From: Ralstonia pickettii DTP0602
Lineage (GTDB): Bacteria > Pseudomonadota > Gammaproteobacteria > Burkholderiales > Burkholderiaceae
Assembly (NCBI GenBank): GCA_000471925.1
Contig: CP006667.1
Location: forward strand, 434,001-498,000
Reading direction: 5' to 3'
Length of the DNA stretch: 64,000 bases
Position 1 is the first letter of the stretch. Each line of letters begins with the position of its first letter. The notes under the pieces are model-generated. The model was given only the letters and a program-made list of their open reading frames with translations. It ran no database searches and had not been told where the DNA came from. Of this stretch, positions 9,160 through 18,289 are shown in pieces. The translations under genes were made by a program, and so were the position numbers.

Positions 9160-10596
9160 ATGCTGATCTGGTTCGTCATCATCTACTGGGTAATCTCGGT
9201 CGGCATCGGCCTGTGGGCGGCGCTGCGCGTGCGCAATACCACCGATTTCGCCGTCGCCGGGCGCAGCCTGCCGTTCCACATTGTCACCGCCACCGTCTTC
9301 GCCACCTGGTTCGGCTCCGAGACCGTGCTGGGCATCCCCGCCGTATTCCTGAAAGAAGGCCTGTCGGGTGTCGTTTCCGATCCCTTCGGCTCGTCGCTGT
9401 GCCTGATCCTGGTAGGCCTGTTCTTCGCCCGGCCGCTGTACCGGATGAACCTGCTGACCATCGGCGACTACTACCACAACCGCTATGGGCGGCTGGCCGA
9501 GGTGCTGACCACGCTCTGCATCGTGGTGTCCTACCTGGGCTGGGTCGCGGCGCAGATCAAGGCGCTGGGGCTGGTGTTCTATACCGTGTCGGACGGCGCG
9601 CTGTCGCAGGAGGCCGGCATGATGATCGGCGCGGCCAGCGTGCTGGTCTATACGCTGTTCGGCGGCATGTGGTCGGTGGCGATCACCGACTTCATCCAGA
9701 TGATCATCATCGTGATCGGCATGCTCTATATCGGCTACGAGGTCAGCGGCCAGGCCGGCGGCGTCACCGCCGTGGTCTCGCACGCGGCCGCAGCCGGCAA
9801 GCTCGAGTTCCTGCCATCGCTCGATATCGTGCAGATCATCGGCTTTGCGGCGGCGCTGTTCACCATGATGCTGGGCTCGATCCCGCAGCAGGACGTGTTC
9901 CAGCGCGTGACTTCCTCGCGCACCGAGCAGATCGCCGGGCGCGCCTCGGTGCTGGGCGGCGTGCTGTATTTTTGCTTCGCCTTTATCCCGATGTTCCTGG
10001 CGTATTCGGCCACGCTGATCGACCCGGGCATGGTCGGCAAGTACATCGATACCGATTCGCAACTGATCCTGCCGCAGCTGATCCTGCAGCACGCGCCGAT
10101 GTTCGCGCAGGTGATGTTCTTCGGCGCGCTGCTGTCGGCAATCAAGAGCTGCGCCTCGGCCACGCTGCTGGCTCCGTCGGTGACCTTTGCCGAGAACATC
10201 CTGCGCCCGTACTTCCGCCACCTGGATGACAAGCAGTTCCTGCGCGTGATGCAGGCCGTGGTGCTGGTATTCACCACGCTGGTGACGCTGTTCGCGCTGA
10301 ACTCGCACCTGTCGATCTTCCATATGGTCGAAAATGCCTACAAGGTCACGCTGGTGTCGTCGTTCGTGCCGCTGGCCTTTGGCATGTTCTGGAAGCACGC
10401 CACCCGCCAGGGCGGGCTGGCGGCGATCCTGCTGGGCCTGTCGTCGTGGCTGACCTGCGAGGTCGCTTTTGCCGATGCGGTGGTGCCGCCGCAGATGGTG
10501 GGCCTGATGTTCTCGATCAGCGGCATGGTGGTCGGTTCGCTGCTGCCGCAGTGGATTGCGGATCACGCGCCGGTCAAGGAAGTGCATATCGCCTGA
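9160..10596 (+). CDS. Sodium:solute symporter family protein
   Basis: A 478-residue inner-membrane protein with about 13 hydrophobic segments spread over the full length, typical of the SSS family (PutP/PanF fold). The N-terminal VRNTTDFAVAGRSLPF segment and GAASVLVYTLFGGMWSVAITD in the fifth helix region are SSS hallmarks. SSS members import proline, pantothenate, acetate or sugars with Na+; this sequence does not let me pick one. It stands alone between non-coding gaps of 284 and 220 bases. Confidence 0.88.
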   Translation: MLIWFVIIYWVISVGIGLWAALRVRNTTDFAVAGRSLPFHIVTATVFATWFGSETVLGIPAVFLKEGLSGVVSDPFGSSLCLILVGLFFARPLYRMNLLTIGDYYHNRYGRLAEVLTTLCIVVSYLGWVAAQIKALGLVFYTVSDGALSQEAGMMIGAASVLVYTLFGGMWSVAITDFIQMIIIVIGMLYIGYEVSGQAGGVTAVVSHAAAAGKLEFLPSLDIVQIIGFAAALFTMMLGSIPQQDVFQRVTSSRTEQIAGRASVLGGVLYFCFAFIPMFLAYSATLIDPGMVGKYIDTDSQLILPQLILQHAPMFAQVMFFGALLSAIKSCASATLLAPSVTFAENILRPYFRHLDDKQFLRVMQAVVLVFTTLVTLFALNSHLSIFHMVENAYKVTLVSSFVPLAFGMFWKHATRQGGLAAILLGLSSWLTCEVAFADAVVPPQMVGLMFSISGMVVGSLLPQWIADHAPVKEVHIA

Positions 10597-10684
10597 CCGA
10601 GCCTGACGGGCAACCCGGCCCCGCCACCGTGCCGGGTGCCCGGAACCCCCTCATTTCCGGCCATCAGCCAGCCCCGGAACGGTT

Positions 10685-10690
10685 TATAAT
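10685..10690 (+). promoter_or_regulatory. Candidate -10 element (TATAAT) upstream of fmdB-DUF502-aspS
   Basis: TATAAT at 10685-10690 within GGTTTATAATTC, 126 bases before the fmdB-like start. The -35 match is poor. It is the best promoter candidate for the fmdB - DUF502 - aspS run. Confidence 0.45.
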
Positions 10691-10816
10691 TCAAGGCTTT
10701 GCATCGCCATGTGGGTCGGCGGGCGCGCGGGTTTCCGCGGTCCCCGCAGTTTCCGGCCCCGGCGGCGATGCCCGCCTTTGTACCGATCCCGACGTTTTTC
10801 TCGCGAAATTAACACC

Positions 10817-11158
10817 ATGCCGATCTATGCCTACCGTTGCGACGCCTGCGGCCACGGGCGCGATGTGCTGCAGAAAATGAGCGATGCCCCGCTGACCGAC
10901 TGCCCGTCGTGCGGCACCGCTGGCGCGTTCAAGAAGCAGCTGACCGCAGCCGGTTTCCAGCTCAAGGGCTCCGGCTGGTACGTGACCGACTTCCGCGGCG
11001 GCAGCGGCGGTGCCAGCGCGCCCGCCAAGGCCGCTGATGCCGCTGGTGCGGGTGGCGCGGCCGCGGCCAGCGTCCCGGCCGCGGCTGAGTCGTCGACCAG
11101 CACCGCCTCGGCCACGCCGGCCGCCGGCGGTTGCGGCAGCGCCTGCGCTTGCCACTGA
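10817..11158 (+). CDS. FmdB family zinc ribbon protein
   Basis: A 113-residue protein starting MPIYAYRCDACG. Two CxxC pairs (C8/C11 and C29/C32 region) form the FmdB/CxxC regulatory zinc ribbon, spanning about residues 1-42. The rest is an Ala/Ser-rich low-complexity tail that ends GGCGSACACH, giving a second cysteine cluster. FmdB-type proteins were named from a proposed regulator of formamidase, but their real role is unclear. The gene lies directly upstream of the DUF502 gene and aspS, the usual order in Burkholderiales. Confidence 0.92.
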   Translation: MPIYAYRCDACGHGRDVLQKMSDAPLTDCPSCGTAGAFKKQLTAAGFQLKGSGWYVTDFRGGSGGASAPAKAADAAGAGGAAAASVPAAAESSTSTASATPAAGGCGSACACH

Positions 11159-11172
11159 GCCGGACCCGCCCC

Positions 11173-11895
11173 GTGGTCGCAAAGAAGACTTCTGCCCTCA
11201 AGACCTGGTTCCTGACCGGGCTGCTGGTGCTGGTGCCGCTGGGCATCACGCTGTGGGTGCTCAGCCTGATCATCGGCACGATGGACCAGAGCCTGGCGCT
11301 GCTGCCCGAGGCCTGGCGCCCGGACCAACTGCTGTTCGGCAAGCGCGTCACCGGCCTGGGCGCCATCCTGACGCTGCTGGTCATCCTGCTGGTCGGGCTG
11401 CTGGCGCACAACTTCATCGGCCAGCGCCTGGTGCGTTGGTGGGAAGCGCTGCTGGGCCATATCCCGGTGGTGGGCCCGATCTACACCAGCGTCAAGCAGG
11501 TCTCCGACACGCTGCTGTCGTCCTCCGGCAATGCTTTCCGCAAGGCGCTGCTGGTGCAGTACCCGCGCGAGGGCTCGTGGACCATCGCCTTCCTGACCGG
11601 GCGCCCCGGCGGCGACGTGCAGAACCACCTGCAGGGCGAGTACGTCAGCGTCTACGTGCCGACCACGCCCAACCCGACCTCGGGCTTCTTCCTGATGATG
11701 CCCAAGGCCGACACCATCGAACTCGACATGACCGTCGACGCCGCGCTCAAGTACATCGTCTCGATGGGCGTGGTGGCACCGGCCGAACTGCCCCGCAAGA
11801 ACGGCGGCGCGGGCCGCCCGGACCATCCGGCAGCCGCTACCAATCCGGCGGGCAAGGCCAGCAGCGAGGAAGCGGTCGAGACCACCGATCCTTAA
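11173..11895 (+). CDS. DUF502 family inner-membrane protein
   Basis: A 240-residue protein; I take the GTG at 11173 as start because it gives the usual short basic N-terminus (VAKKTSALKTWFLTG). Upstream codons in frame overlap the fmdB-like gene. Two transmembrane segments are seen (about 12-34 and 60-80), followed by the family stretch HIPVVGPIYTSVKQV. DUF502 is conserved in many bacteria and some plant homologues are reported to bind the COP1 regulator, but its bacterial role is unknown. The gap to the fmdB-like gene is 14 bases. Confidence 0.86.
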   Translation: MVAKKTSALKTWFLTGLLVLVPLGITLWVLSLIIGTMDQSLALLPEAWRPDQLLFGKRVTGLGAILTLLVILLVGLLAHNFIGQRLVRWWEALLGHIPVVGPIYTSVKQVSDTLLSSSGNAFRKALLVQYPREGSWTIAFLTGRPGGDVQNHLQGEYVSVYVPTTPNPTSGFFLMMPKADTIELDMTVDAALKYIVSMGVVAPAELPRKNGGAGRPDHPAAATNPAGKASSEEAVETTDP

Positions 11896-11970
11896 GCACT
11901 CAAACTGATCACGGGCCGTCCGGGTTACACCATGCGCTTCGGGCGGCCGCGTTTTACCGGGAATCTCCTT

Positions 11971-13776
11971 ATGTCCTCCATGCGTACTCACTACTGCGGT
12001 CTGGTGACCGAACAATTCTCGGGCCAGGAAGTGGCCCTGACCGGCTGGGTCCAGCGCCGCCGCGACCATGGCGGCGTGATCTTCATCGACCTGCGTGACC
12101 GCGAAGGCCTGGTGCAGGTGGTGTGCGACCCGGACCGCCCGGAGATGTTCAAGGCCGCCGAAGAGATCCGCAATGAGTTCTGCATCCGCGTCACCGGCAA
12201 GGTCCGTCCGCGTCCGGCCGGCACCGAGAACGCCAACCTGACCTCGGGCAAGATCGAAGTGCTGTGCCACGAGCTGACCGTGCTGAACCCGTCGGTCACA
12301 CCCCCGTTCCAGCTCGACGACGACAACCTGTCGGAAACCACGCGCCTGACGCACCGCGTGCTGGACCTGCGCCGCCCGCAGATGCAGTACAACCTGCGCC
12401 TGCGCTACAAGGTGGCGATGGAAGTGCGCAAGTACCTGGACGCCCAGGGCTTTATCGACATCGAGACCCCGATGCTGGGCAAGAGCACGCCCGAAGGCGC
12501 GCGCGACTACCTGGTGCCGTCGCGGGTGAACCCGGGCCACTTCTTCGCGCTGCCGCAGTCGCCGCAGATCTTCAAGCAGATGCTGATGGTCTCGGGCTTC
12601 GACCGCTACTACCAGATCACCAAGTGCTTCCGCGACGAAGACCTGCGCGCCGACCGCCAGCCCGAGTTCACGCAGATCGACTGCGAGACCTCGTTCCTGA
12701 GCGAGCAGGAGATCCGCGACCTGTTCGAGGACATGATGCGCACGGTGTTCAAGAACGCGATCGACGTCGACCTGGACGCCTTCCCGGTGATGGAGTTCCG
12801 CGAGGCCATGGCCCGCTTCGGCTCGGACAAGCCTGACCTGCGCGTCAAGCTGGAATTCACCGAGCTGACCGAAGTGATGAAGGACGTCGACTTCAAGGTG
12901 TTCTCGGGCCCGGCCAACAGCGACAACGGCCGCGTGGTCGGCCTGCGCGTGCCGGGCGGCGGCCAGATCTCGCGCGGCGAAATCGACGCCTACACCCAGT
13001 TCGTCGGCATCTACGGCGCCAAGGGCCTGGCCTGGATCAAGGTCAACGAAGTGGCCAAGGGCCGCGACGGCCTGCAGTCGCCGATCGTCAAGAACCTGCA
13101 CGATGCCGCCATCGATGAAATCCTGAAGCGCACCGGCGCCCAGGACGGCGACATCATCTTCTTCGGCGCCGACAAGGCCAAGGTCGTCAACGACTCGATC
13201 GGCGCGCTGCGCCTGAAGATCGGCCATTCCGACTTCGGCAAGGCAAACGGCCTGTTCGAGGACGCCTGGAAGCCGCTGTGGGTGGTCGACTTCCCGATGT
13301 TCGAGTACGACGAGGAAGACGCCCGCTGGGTGGCGATGCACCACCCGTTCACCAGCCCCAAGGACGAGCACCTGGAATACCTGGAGACCGACCCGGGCAA
13401 GTGCCTGGCCAAGGCCTACGACATGGTGCTGAACGGCTGGGAAATGGGCGGCGGCTCGGTGCGGATCTTCCGTGCCGACGTGCAGAGCAAGGTGTTCCGC
13501 GCGCTCAACATCAACGACGATGAAGCCCGCGCCAAGTTCGGCTACCTGCTGGACGCGCTGCAGTACGGCGCGCCCCCGCACGGCGGCCTGGCCTTCGGCC
13601 TCGACCGTATCGTCACGATGATGGCCGGCGCCGACTCGATCCGCGACGTGATCGCCTTCCCCAAGACCCAGCGTGCCCAGGACCTGCTGACCCAGGCCCC
13701 GAGCTCGGTCGACGAGAAGCAGTTGCGCGAGCTGCATATCCGCCTGCGCGCCGCCGAGCCCAAGCCGACGGCCTGA
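11971..13776 (+). CDS. aspS: Aspartyl-tRNA synthetase (bacterial type, probably non-discriminating)
   Basis: A 601-residue class II synthetase: N-terminal OB-fold anticodon domain (about 1-110), catalytic domain with inserted GAD domain, and motif 3 in [12 protein letters not shown] near residue 535. Start taken at ATG 11971 ([10 protein letters not shown]); ATG at 11980 is an alternative. H33 (RRRDHGG) and G84 (RPRPAGT) align with the His31/Gly83 pair known from the Pseudomonas aeruginosa enzyme that also charges tRNA-Asn, whereas E. coli AspRS has Leu and Lys there. That suggests mischarging of tRNA-Asn for GatCAB to amidate. Closest neighbours are the DUF502 gene upstream and a terminator downstream. 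Confidence 0.97.
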   Translation: MSSMRTHYCGLVTEQFSGQEVALTGWVQRRRDHGGVIFIDLRDREGLVQVVCDPDRPEMFKAAEEIRNEFCIRVTGKVRPRPAGTENANLTSGKIEVLCHELTVLNPSVTPPFQLDDDNLSETTRLTHRVLDLRRPQMQYNLRLRYKVAMEVRKYLDAQGFIDIETPMLGKSTPEGARDYLVPSRVNPGHFFALPQSPQIFKQMLMVSGFDRYYQITKCFRDEDLRADRQPEFTQIDCETSFLSEQEIRDLFEDMMRTVFKNAIDVDLDAFPVMEFREAMARFGSDKPDLRVKLEFTELTEVMKDVDFKVFSGPANSDNGRVVGLRVPGGGQISRGEIDAYTQFVGIYGAKGLAWIKVNEVAKGRDGLQSPIVKNLHDAAIDEILKRTGAQDGDIIFFGADKAKVVNDSIGALRLKIGHSDFGKANGLFEDAWKPLWVVDFPMFEYDEEDARWVAMHHPFTSPKDEHLEYLETDPGKCLAKAYDMVLNGWEMGGGSVRIFRADVQSKVFRALNINDDEARAKFGYLLDALQYGAPPHGGLAFGLDRIVTMMAGADSIRDVIAFPKTQRAQDLLTQAPSSVDEKQLRELHIRLRAAEPKPTA

Positions 13777-13799
13777 GCCGACTGACGTCTGTCGCAAGG

Positions 13800-13826
13800 A
13801 AGCCGCGCATTTGCGCGGCTTTTTTG
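13800..13826 (+). terminator. Rho-independent terminator of aspS
   Basis: Stem AAGCCGCGC / GCGCGGCTT (13800-13808 with 13813-13821), loop ATTT, then a T-run. It lies 24 bases after the aspS stop. Confidence 0.92.
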
Positions 13827-13959
13827 CTTTGTGCGCAACGTCGGACCGCCACACAGTGGTGCCGGCGGCGCATTAGTTTCGATTTGTTACCGGTCGGAAC
13901 GAAGGGCGCCGCCACCGGGTCTGCTTTCTTTGACACGTAATTTGCCGAGGGGCCGCGCG

Positions 13960-14901
13960 ATGAAGGCTCCCGGCACTCGGGAGAAATTCGTGAACCTGGA
14001 TGTCGACCTGATCCGCCAGTTCCTGCTGGCCCATGACCAAACCATCATCACCTGGCTGGTGGCGGGATTGCTGATGATGCTGCTGGCGCGCTTCGAACTG
14101 CGCCGCGCCGTGCGCCGCTCGGCGCAGGCGATGTCCGAATCGGTGGCCACCACCGTGGCGGCGTGCGTGCCCGATATCGCCCACGCGGTGCAGTCGGCTG
14201 CGCCCGCGGCGGCGGCCGAGCCGGTGGAACAGCAGCGCGCCGATGCGCTGCGCCGGCTGGCGCTGGATACCGTCGGCGCGGTGATGACGCGCGGCCGCTG
14301 GCTCGACGAACTGGGCAACCTGCGGCTGGCCGATGACGCGCTGCTGCCCGGCCAGCGTGCCGGCGGCGCCGACCCGCTGCTGGTGGTAGCGCCGCAGCCA
14401 GTGGTGCAGGCCTACCTGGGCGCGCAGCGCGTGTTCGAGGACGAGGCCGCCCAAGTGCAGGGGCTGCGCCGCGACGCCCAGAGGCTGCAGGAATCTTTGC
14501 ACGCCCTGGACGCCGAAGCCGCGCATATCGAGCACGAAACCGGCAGCATCGTGCTGCGTTTCGAGCAGGTCAACGCGCAGGCCGCGCAGGGTGTGGATGG
14601 CGGCGATTACCAGCGCTTCCTGATCCAGAAGTACAACACGCTGGGCCAGCGCGAGAAGGAGATCGCACAGGAGCGGGGCCGGCTGCAGGCCGAAGCCCGG
14701 CACCGCGCCGATGCACTGGCCGAGCAGGCCCATGCCGCATCGCAACGCTACCGCCGCGCGCTCGCGCCGCTGATGGACCAGTTGCGCGCCGCATGGGGCC
14801 ATGGCGATTCGCCGCAGGTGTTCGATACCTGGCAACGCAGTACCGATCCTTTCTACATCCCACCACACAGCGCACCACACAGCGCGCGCGACGCCGCATA
14901 A
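13960..14901 (+). CDS. Hypothetical membrane-anchored coiled-coil protein
   Basis: A 313-residue protein from the ATG at 13960. I do not recognise a named family. It has one transmembrane segment near the N-terminus (about 29-46, WLVAGLLMMLLARF), then long Ala/Arg/Glu/Gln-rich heptad-like stretches (about 150-290) that predict coiled coil. The middle carries a short segment RLALDTVGAVMTRGRWLDEL. It ends 88 bases before nudB in the same direction. Similar single-anchor coiled-coil proteins may act as scaffolds, but nothing here proves it. Confidence 0.75.
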   Translation: MKAPGTREKFVNLDVDLIRQFLLAHDQTIITWLVAGLLMMLLARFELRRAVRRSAQAMSESVATTVAACVPDIAHAVQSAAPAAAAEPVEQQRADALRRLALDTVGAVMTRGRWLDELGNLRLADDALLPGQRAGGADPLLVVAPQPVVQAYLGAQRVFEDEAAQVQGLRRDAQRLQESLHALDAEAAHIEHETGSIVLRFEQVNAQAAQGVDGGDYQRFLIQKYNTLGQREKEIAQERGRLQAEARHRADALAEQAHAASQRYRRALAPLMDQLRAAWGHGDSPQVFDTWQRSTDPFYIPPHSAPHSARDAA

Positions 14902-14989
14902 GGGAAGATGGAGCAGGGCAGCGCGGCGCTTTCGCGTGGCAAGCGGGCGCGGCTGCGCTATCCTTGGGTTTGTCCTATCGCCCAGTCCC

Positions 14990-15481
14990 ATGCCCTACAA
15001 GATCCCGGAATCCGTGCTGGTGGTGATTTACACGCCAGATCTTCAAGTCCTGCTGCTGGAACGCGCCGACCGCCCCGGCTTCTGGCAATCCGTGACCGGC
15101 AGCCTCGATACCCTGGATGAACCGCTGGCACTGACCGCGGCGCGCGAAGTGGCCGAGGAAACCGGCATCATCGCCAGCGAGCACCAGCTCACCGACTGGG
15201 GCCATTCGATCCAGTACGAAATCTACCCGCAGTGGCGCCACCGCTACGCCGATGGCATCACGCGCAATACCGAACACTGGTTCGGCCTGCGCGTGCATGA
15301 GGTGCTGCCGGTGACGCTGGCGCCGCTCGAACACCTGCAATACCAGTGGCTGCCATGGGAGCAGGCCGCGCAGCAGTGCTTTTCCAGCAGCAATGCGGAA
15401 GCGATCCGCCAGCTCGCCTGGCGCGCTGAAGGGGCTGAAGGGTCCGGCGGGCGGCAGGCGGCGTGCGGAGCGCAACCATGA
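14990..15481 (+). CDS. nudB: Dihydroneopterin triphosphate diphosphatase (Nudix hydrolase)
   Basis: A 163-residue Nudix enzyme that removes pyrophosphate from dihydroneopterin triphosphate in folate synthesis. Beyond the Nudix box (G..E..REVAEETGI) it shares with E. coli NudB the stretches FWQSVTGS (about 28-35) and HRYADGITRNTEHWF (about 83-97), which are specific to this subfamily. The Nudix box has one residue more than consensus between the first Gly and Glu (GSLDTLDE). Start chosen at ATG 14990 since the residues before it are not conserved. Its stop overlaps the next start by four bases (ATGA). Confidence 0.93.
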   Translation: MPYKIPESVLVVIYTPDLQVLLLERADRPGFWQSVTGSLDTLDEPLALTAAREVAEETGIIASEHQLTDWGHSIQYEIYPQWRHRYADGITRNTEHWFGLRVHEVLPVTLAPLEHLQYQWLPWEQAAQQCFSSSNAEAIRQLAWRAEGAEGSGGRQAACGAQP

Positions 15482-16260
15482 AGCTGCGCGTGGTCACCTA
15501 CAACATCCACAAGGGGGTGACCGGCATCTCGCGGCGACCGCGCATCCAGAACGTGCGCGCGGGCCTGCATGCGATGGATGCGGACATCGTGTTCCTGCAG
15601 GAAGTGCAGGACCGCAACGACCGGCTGGTGGCGGCGGCGCTGTTCGATCCCGAGCACACCCAGCTCAACTACCTGGCCACCGATGCCTACCCGCATTCCG
15701 TCTACGGGCGCAATGCGGTCTATGAGCACGGCCATCACGGCAACGCGATCCTGTCGCGCCATCCGATCCTGATGTCCGAAAACCTCGATATTTCCGATCA
15801 CCGTTTCGAACAGCGCGGGCTGCTGCATGCGGTGGCCGATGTCCATGGCATCGAAACCCACCTGATCTGCGTGCACTTCGGCCTGTTCGCCCGCAGCCGC
15901 GCGCGCCAGGCCGAGGCGCTGGTCGAGCGCGTGCGCACCGTGGTGCCGAACGGCGTGCCGCTGGTCATCGCCGGCGATTTCAACGACTGGAACCACCGCC
16001 TCGACGCGCAGATCTGCAATACGCTTGGCGCAGTGGAGGCCTCGCACGCGCGCGGCGGGCGGCTGCACACTTTTCCCAGCCATATGCCGTGGTGGCAGCT
16101 CGACCGCATCTATGTGCGCGGCTACGAGATCGAGCGTGCACACGCCCTGACGGGCCGCGACTGGGCCCAGCGCTCGGACCACGTGCCGCTGGTGGCGGAG
16201 CTGGGCCATCCGCAGGGCGAAGGGGACGTAACGCCGGCACCGGCCGACAAGGCGGCCTGA
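15478..16260 (+). CDS. Endonuclease/exonuclease/phosphatase (EEP) family protein, YbhP-like
   Basis: A 260-residue member of the EEP/DNase I-like fold. Conserved pieces are VVTYNIHKGV (Asn near 10), FLQEVQDRND (Glu catalytic), GRNAVYEHGHHGNAILSR, LVIAGDFNDWNHRL (GDFND metal site near 165) and the terminal RSDHVPLVAEL with the catalytic His. It may act on DNA, phospholipids or phosphoesters. In E. coli the related ybhP lies next to clsB (ybhO); here clsB is two genes on with mobB between, so a lipid-linked role is possible. It overlaps nudB by four bases. Confidence 0.9.
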   Translation: MKLRVVTYNIHKGVTGISRRPRIQNVRAGLHAMDADIVFLQEVQDRNDRLVAAALFDPEHTQLNYLATDAYPHSVYGRNAVYEHGHHGNAILSRHPILMSENLDISDHRFEQRGLLHAVADVHGIETHLICVHFGLFARSRARQAEALVERVRTVVPNGVPLVIAGDFNDWNHRLDAQICNTLGAVEASHARGGRLHTFPSHMPWWQLDRIYVRGYEIERAHALTGRDWAQRSDHVPLVAELGHPQGEGDVTPAPADKAA

Positions 16261-16270
16261 AGCCGCGGCG

Positions 16271-16786
16271 TCAGCGTCCGACGGCCGGGTAGTCGCGGAT
16301 AAAGGCGAACACCGCCTGCGTGTCGTTCAGATCCAGCACCGGCAGCGAGGTCATTGCCGAGACCGCCGCCGGCTCGTCGCTGGCCACGGCCACCACGCCC
16401 GGTACCTCGTCCCACAGCGGCGTGCGTCCCAGCGCCGGGCGGTAGACCTCCAGCTTCGGGAAATCACTGCGCTTGTAGCCCTCCACCAGCACCAGGTCGG
16501 TATCCGGCGGGAGCACCGCCAGCGCGTCGTCCAGTTCGGGCGAGGGCACCGCTTCCGGGTAGTGGCGCATCAGCGTCAGATGGCGCGCGCCGACCAGCAC
16601 GACATTGGCGCAGCCGGCCTCGCGCATGCGCCAGGAATCCTTGCCGGGCGTGTCGGGATCGAAGCCGTGATGGGTGTGCTTGACGCCGGCCACGCGCAGG
16701 CCGGCGGCGACGAAGCAGGGAATGAGCTGGTCGAGCAGCGTAGTCTTGCCGCTGCCGGACGAGCCGGTAATGCCGAATACCTTCAC
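16271..16786 (-). CDS. mobB: Molybdopterin-guanine dinucleotide biosynthesis protein MobB
   Basis: A 171-residue P-loop GTPase-like protein that assists MobA in attaching GMP to molybdopterin. It begins VKVFGITGSSGSGKTTLLDQ: the P-loop GSSGSGKT follows at once, so I prefer the GTG at 16786; an ATG at 16843 would add 19 unconserved residues. Further family motifs are VKHTHHGFD and DLVLVEGYKRSDFPKLEV. It is the only reverse-strand gene in this part, placed tail-to-tail with the EEP gene and head-to-head with clsB. No other molybdenum gene is in the window. Confidence 0.93.
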   Translation of the reverse strand: MKVFGITGSSGSGKTTLLDQLIPCFVAAGLRVAGVKHTHHGFDPDTPGKDSWRMREAGCANVVLVGARHLTLMRHYPEAVPSPELDDALAVLPPDTDLVLVEGYKRSDFPKLEVYRPALGRTPLWDEVPGVVAVASDEPAAVSAMTSLPVLDLNDTQAVFAFIRDYPAVGR

Positions 16787-16915
16787 GATCGGTTCCGTTG
16801 GGGCGTCTTTGGTCGGATGCCTGGCGAGATGGCCCGCCGGCAATGCATCGGCATCGACGATAGCAGAGATGCGAGGGCAATGTGCACGCGGCGCCTTCCG
16901 TCGGGAAATCTGTCC

Positions 16916-16921
16916 GATAAT
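16916..16921 (+). promoter_or_regulatory. Candidate -10 (GATAAT) immediately before clsB
   Basis: GATAAT ends six bases before the clsB ATG at 16928, so transcription from it would start at or next to the start codon and give a leaderless mRNA. The -35 region is weak. Suggestive only. Confidence 0.35.
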
Positions 16922-16927
16922 CTCGGC

Positions 16928-18289
16928 ATGTCACGGATATCCCCCTCCGCCCCCGCCGCGCGTCCAGGGGCTCCGGCGGACCGTGCGGCCGGCCAGACCG
17001 CGCACGACCTCGCCGCCGCCGCCGATGCCGCCATGCGCGACCCGGCAGCCCATGGCGATCCCGCGCAGCGCCACCGCATGCTGCGCTGGACCTGGCGCCG
17101 CGGCAGGCCCACCTCCGGCAACACGGTGCGGCTGCTGCGCGGCGGCCAGGACTTCTTCCCGGCGCTGATCGCCGCGATCGACCAGGCCGTGTTCCAGGTG
17201 ATCCTGGAAACCTACATCTATGCTGATGACGAGGTTGGCCGCGCGGTCAGCGACGCGCTGATCCGCGCCGCCGCGCGCGGCGTGTCGGTGCGCGTGACGG
17301 TGGACGGCTTCGGCGCCGGCGACATGCCCGCCGAGATGGCCGAGCGGCTGAGCGCCAGCGGCGTGCAGTTGCGCGTCTACCGCGTGCTGCGCGGCTTCCG
17401 GCTGGCGCGGCGCCACCTGCGTCGCCTGCACCGCAAGCTCGCGGTGATCGACCGGCGCGAGGCCTTTGTCGGCGGCATCAATATCATCGACGACCACAAC
17501 CACGGCCCGTTCGAGGGAGCCAATCTCGGGCCGCGCTACGACTTCGCCGTGCAAGTGAGCGGGCCGCTGGTGGACCACATCGCGCTGACCGCCGAGCGGC
17601 TCTGGTGGCGGCTGTCGCTGCGCGACGTGCACGGCAGCGACCGCGCCGCCGCGGTGGCCGAATACCCTCTTGTCACCGACCTGCCGCCGCGACCGGAGCC
17701 GCAAGGCGGCGTGCGCGCGGCGCTGCTGCTGCGCGACAACCTGCGCAACCGCCGCACCATCGAGCGTGAATACCTGCGCGCGCTGGGCGCCGCGCGCCAC
17801 GACGTGATCCTCGCCAACGCCTACTTCCTGCCCGGCCACAAGATGCGCCGCGCGCTGCTGGCCTGCCGCCGGCGCGGCGTGCGCGTGCGACTGCTGTTGC
17901 AGGGGATGGTCGAATACCGGCTGCAGCACTACGCCACGCACGCGCTGTACGCTTCGCTGCTCGAGGCCGGCGTCGAGATCTACGAATATGCCGACAGCTT
18001 CCTGCATGCCAAGGTCGGCGTGGTCGACGAAGCCTGGGCCACGGTGGGATCGAGCAATATGGACCCGTTCAGCCTGCTGCTGGCGCGCGAAGCCAATGTC
18101 GCCGTTTATGATGCGGCCTTTGCCGCGGAGCTGCGCGCGGCGCTGGAGCGCGCCATTGCGCACCGCAGTGTGCGCGTGATGCCCGAGGTGCATGCGCGCC
18201 GCTCGCCGCTGCACCGGTTCGCCAACTGGTCGGCCTATATGTTGTTGCGCCTGGGTGTCATCATTGCGGGCGTGACCGGCCGCTACTGA
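16928..18289 (+). CDS. clsB: Cardiolipin synthase B (phospholipase D family)
   Basis: A 453-residue protein with two HKD (HxKxxxxD) motifs: HRKLAVIDRREAFVGG from residue 168 and HAKVGVVDEAWATVGSSNMD from residue 360. This is the pattern of ClsB/YbhO, which makes cardiolipin from phosphatidylglycerol (and phosphatidylethanolamine in some species). There are no N-terminal transmembrane helices like those of ClsA, in agreement with ClsB; the first about 60 residues are Ala/Pro-rich and poorly conserved, so a later start is possible. The C-terminal MLLRLGVIIAGVTGRY may touch the membrane. Divergent from mobB. Confidence 0.9.
   Translation: MSRISPSAPAARPGAPADRAAGQTAHDLAAAADAAMRDPAAHGDPAQRHRMLRWTWRRGRPTSGNTVRLLRGGQDFFPALIAAIDQAVFQVILETYIYADDEVGRAVSDALIRAAARGVSVRVTVDGFGAGDMPAEMAERLSASGVQLRVYRVLRGFRLARRHLRRLHRKLAVIDRREAFVGGINIIDDHNHGPFEGANLGPRYDFAVQVSGPLVDHIALTAERLWWRLSLRDVHGSDRAAAVAEYPLVTDLPPRPEPQGGVRAALLLRDNLRNRRTIEREYLRALGAARHDVILANAYFLPGHKMRRALLACRRRGVRVRLLLQGMVEYRLQHYATHALYASLLEAGVEIYEYADSFLHAKVGVVDEAWATVGSSNMDPFSLLLAREANVAVYDAAFAAELRAALERAIAHRSVRVMPEVHARRSPLHRFANWSAYMLLRLGVIIAGVTGRY

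Noticed and set aside
10831..13854. A 1007-codon reverse-strand open frame across fmdB, DUF502 and aspS
   Set aside because: It is antisense to three well-supported genes, composed of low-complexity Arg/Ala/His/Gln-rich sequence, and reflects the GC-rich codon bias. The same holds for other long antisense frames (for example 1302-3488, 4624-6603, 6399-8279, 19204-21447 and 21209-23458).
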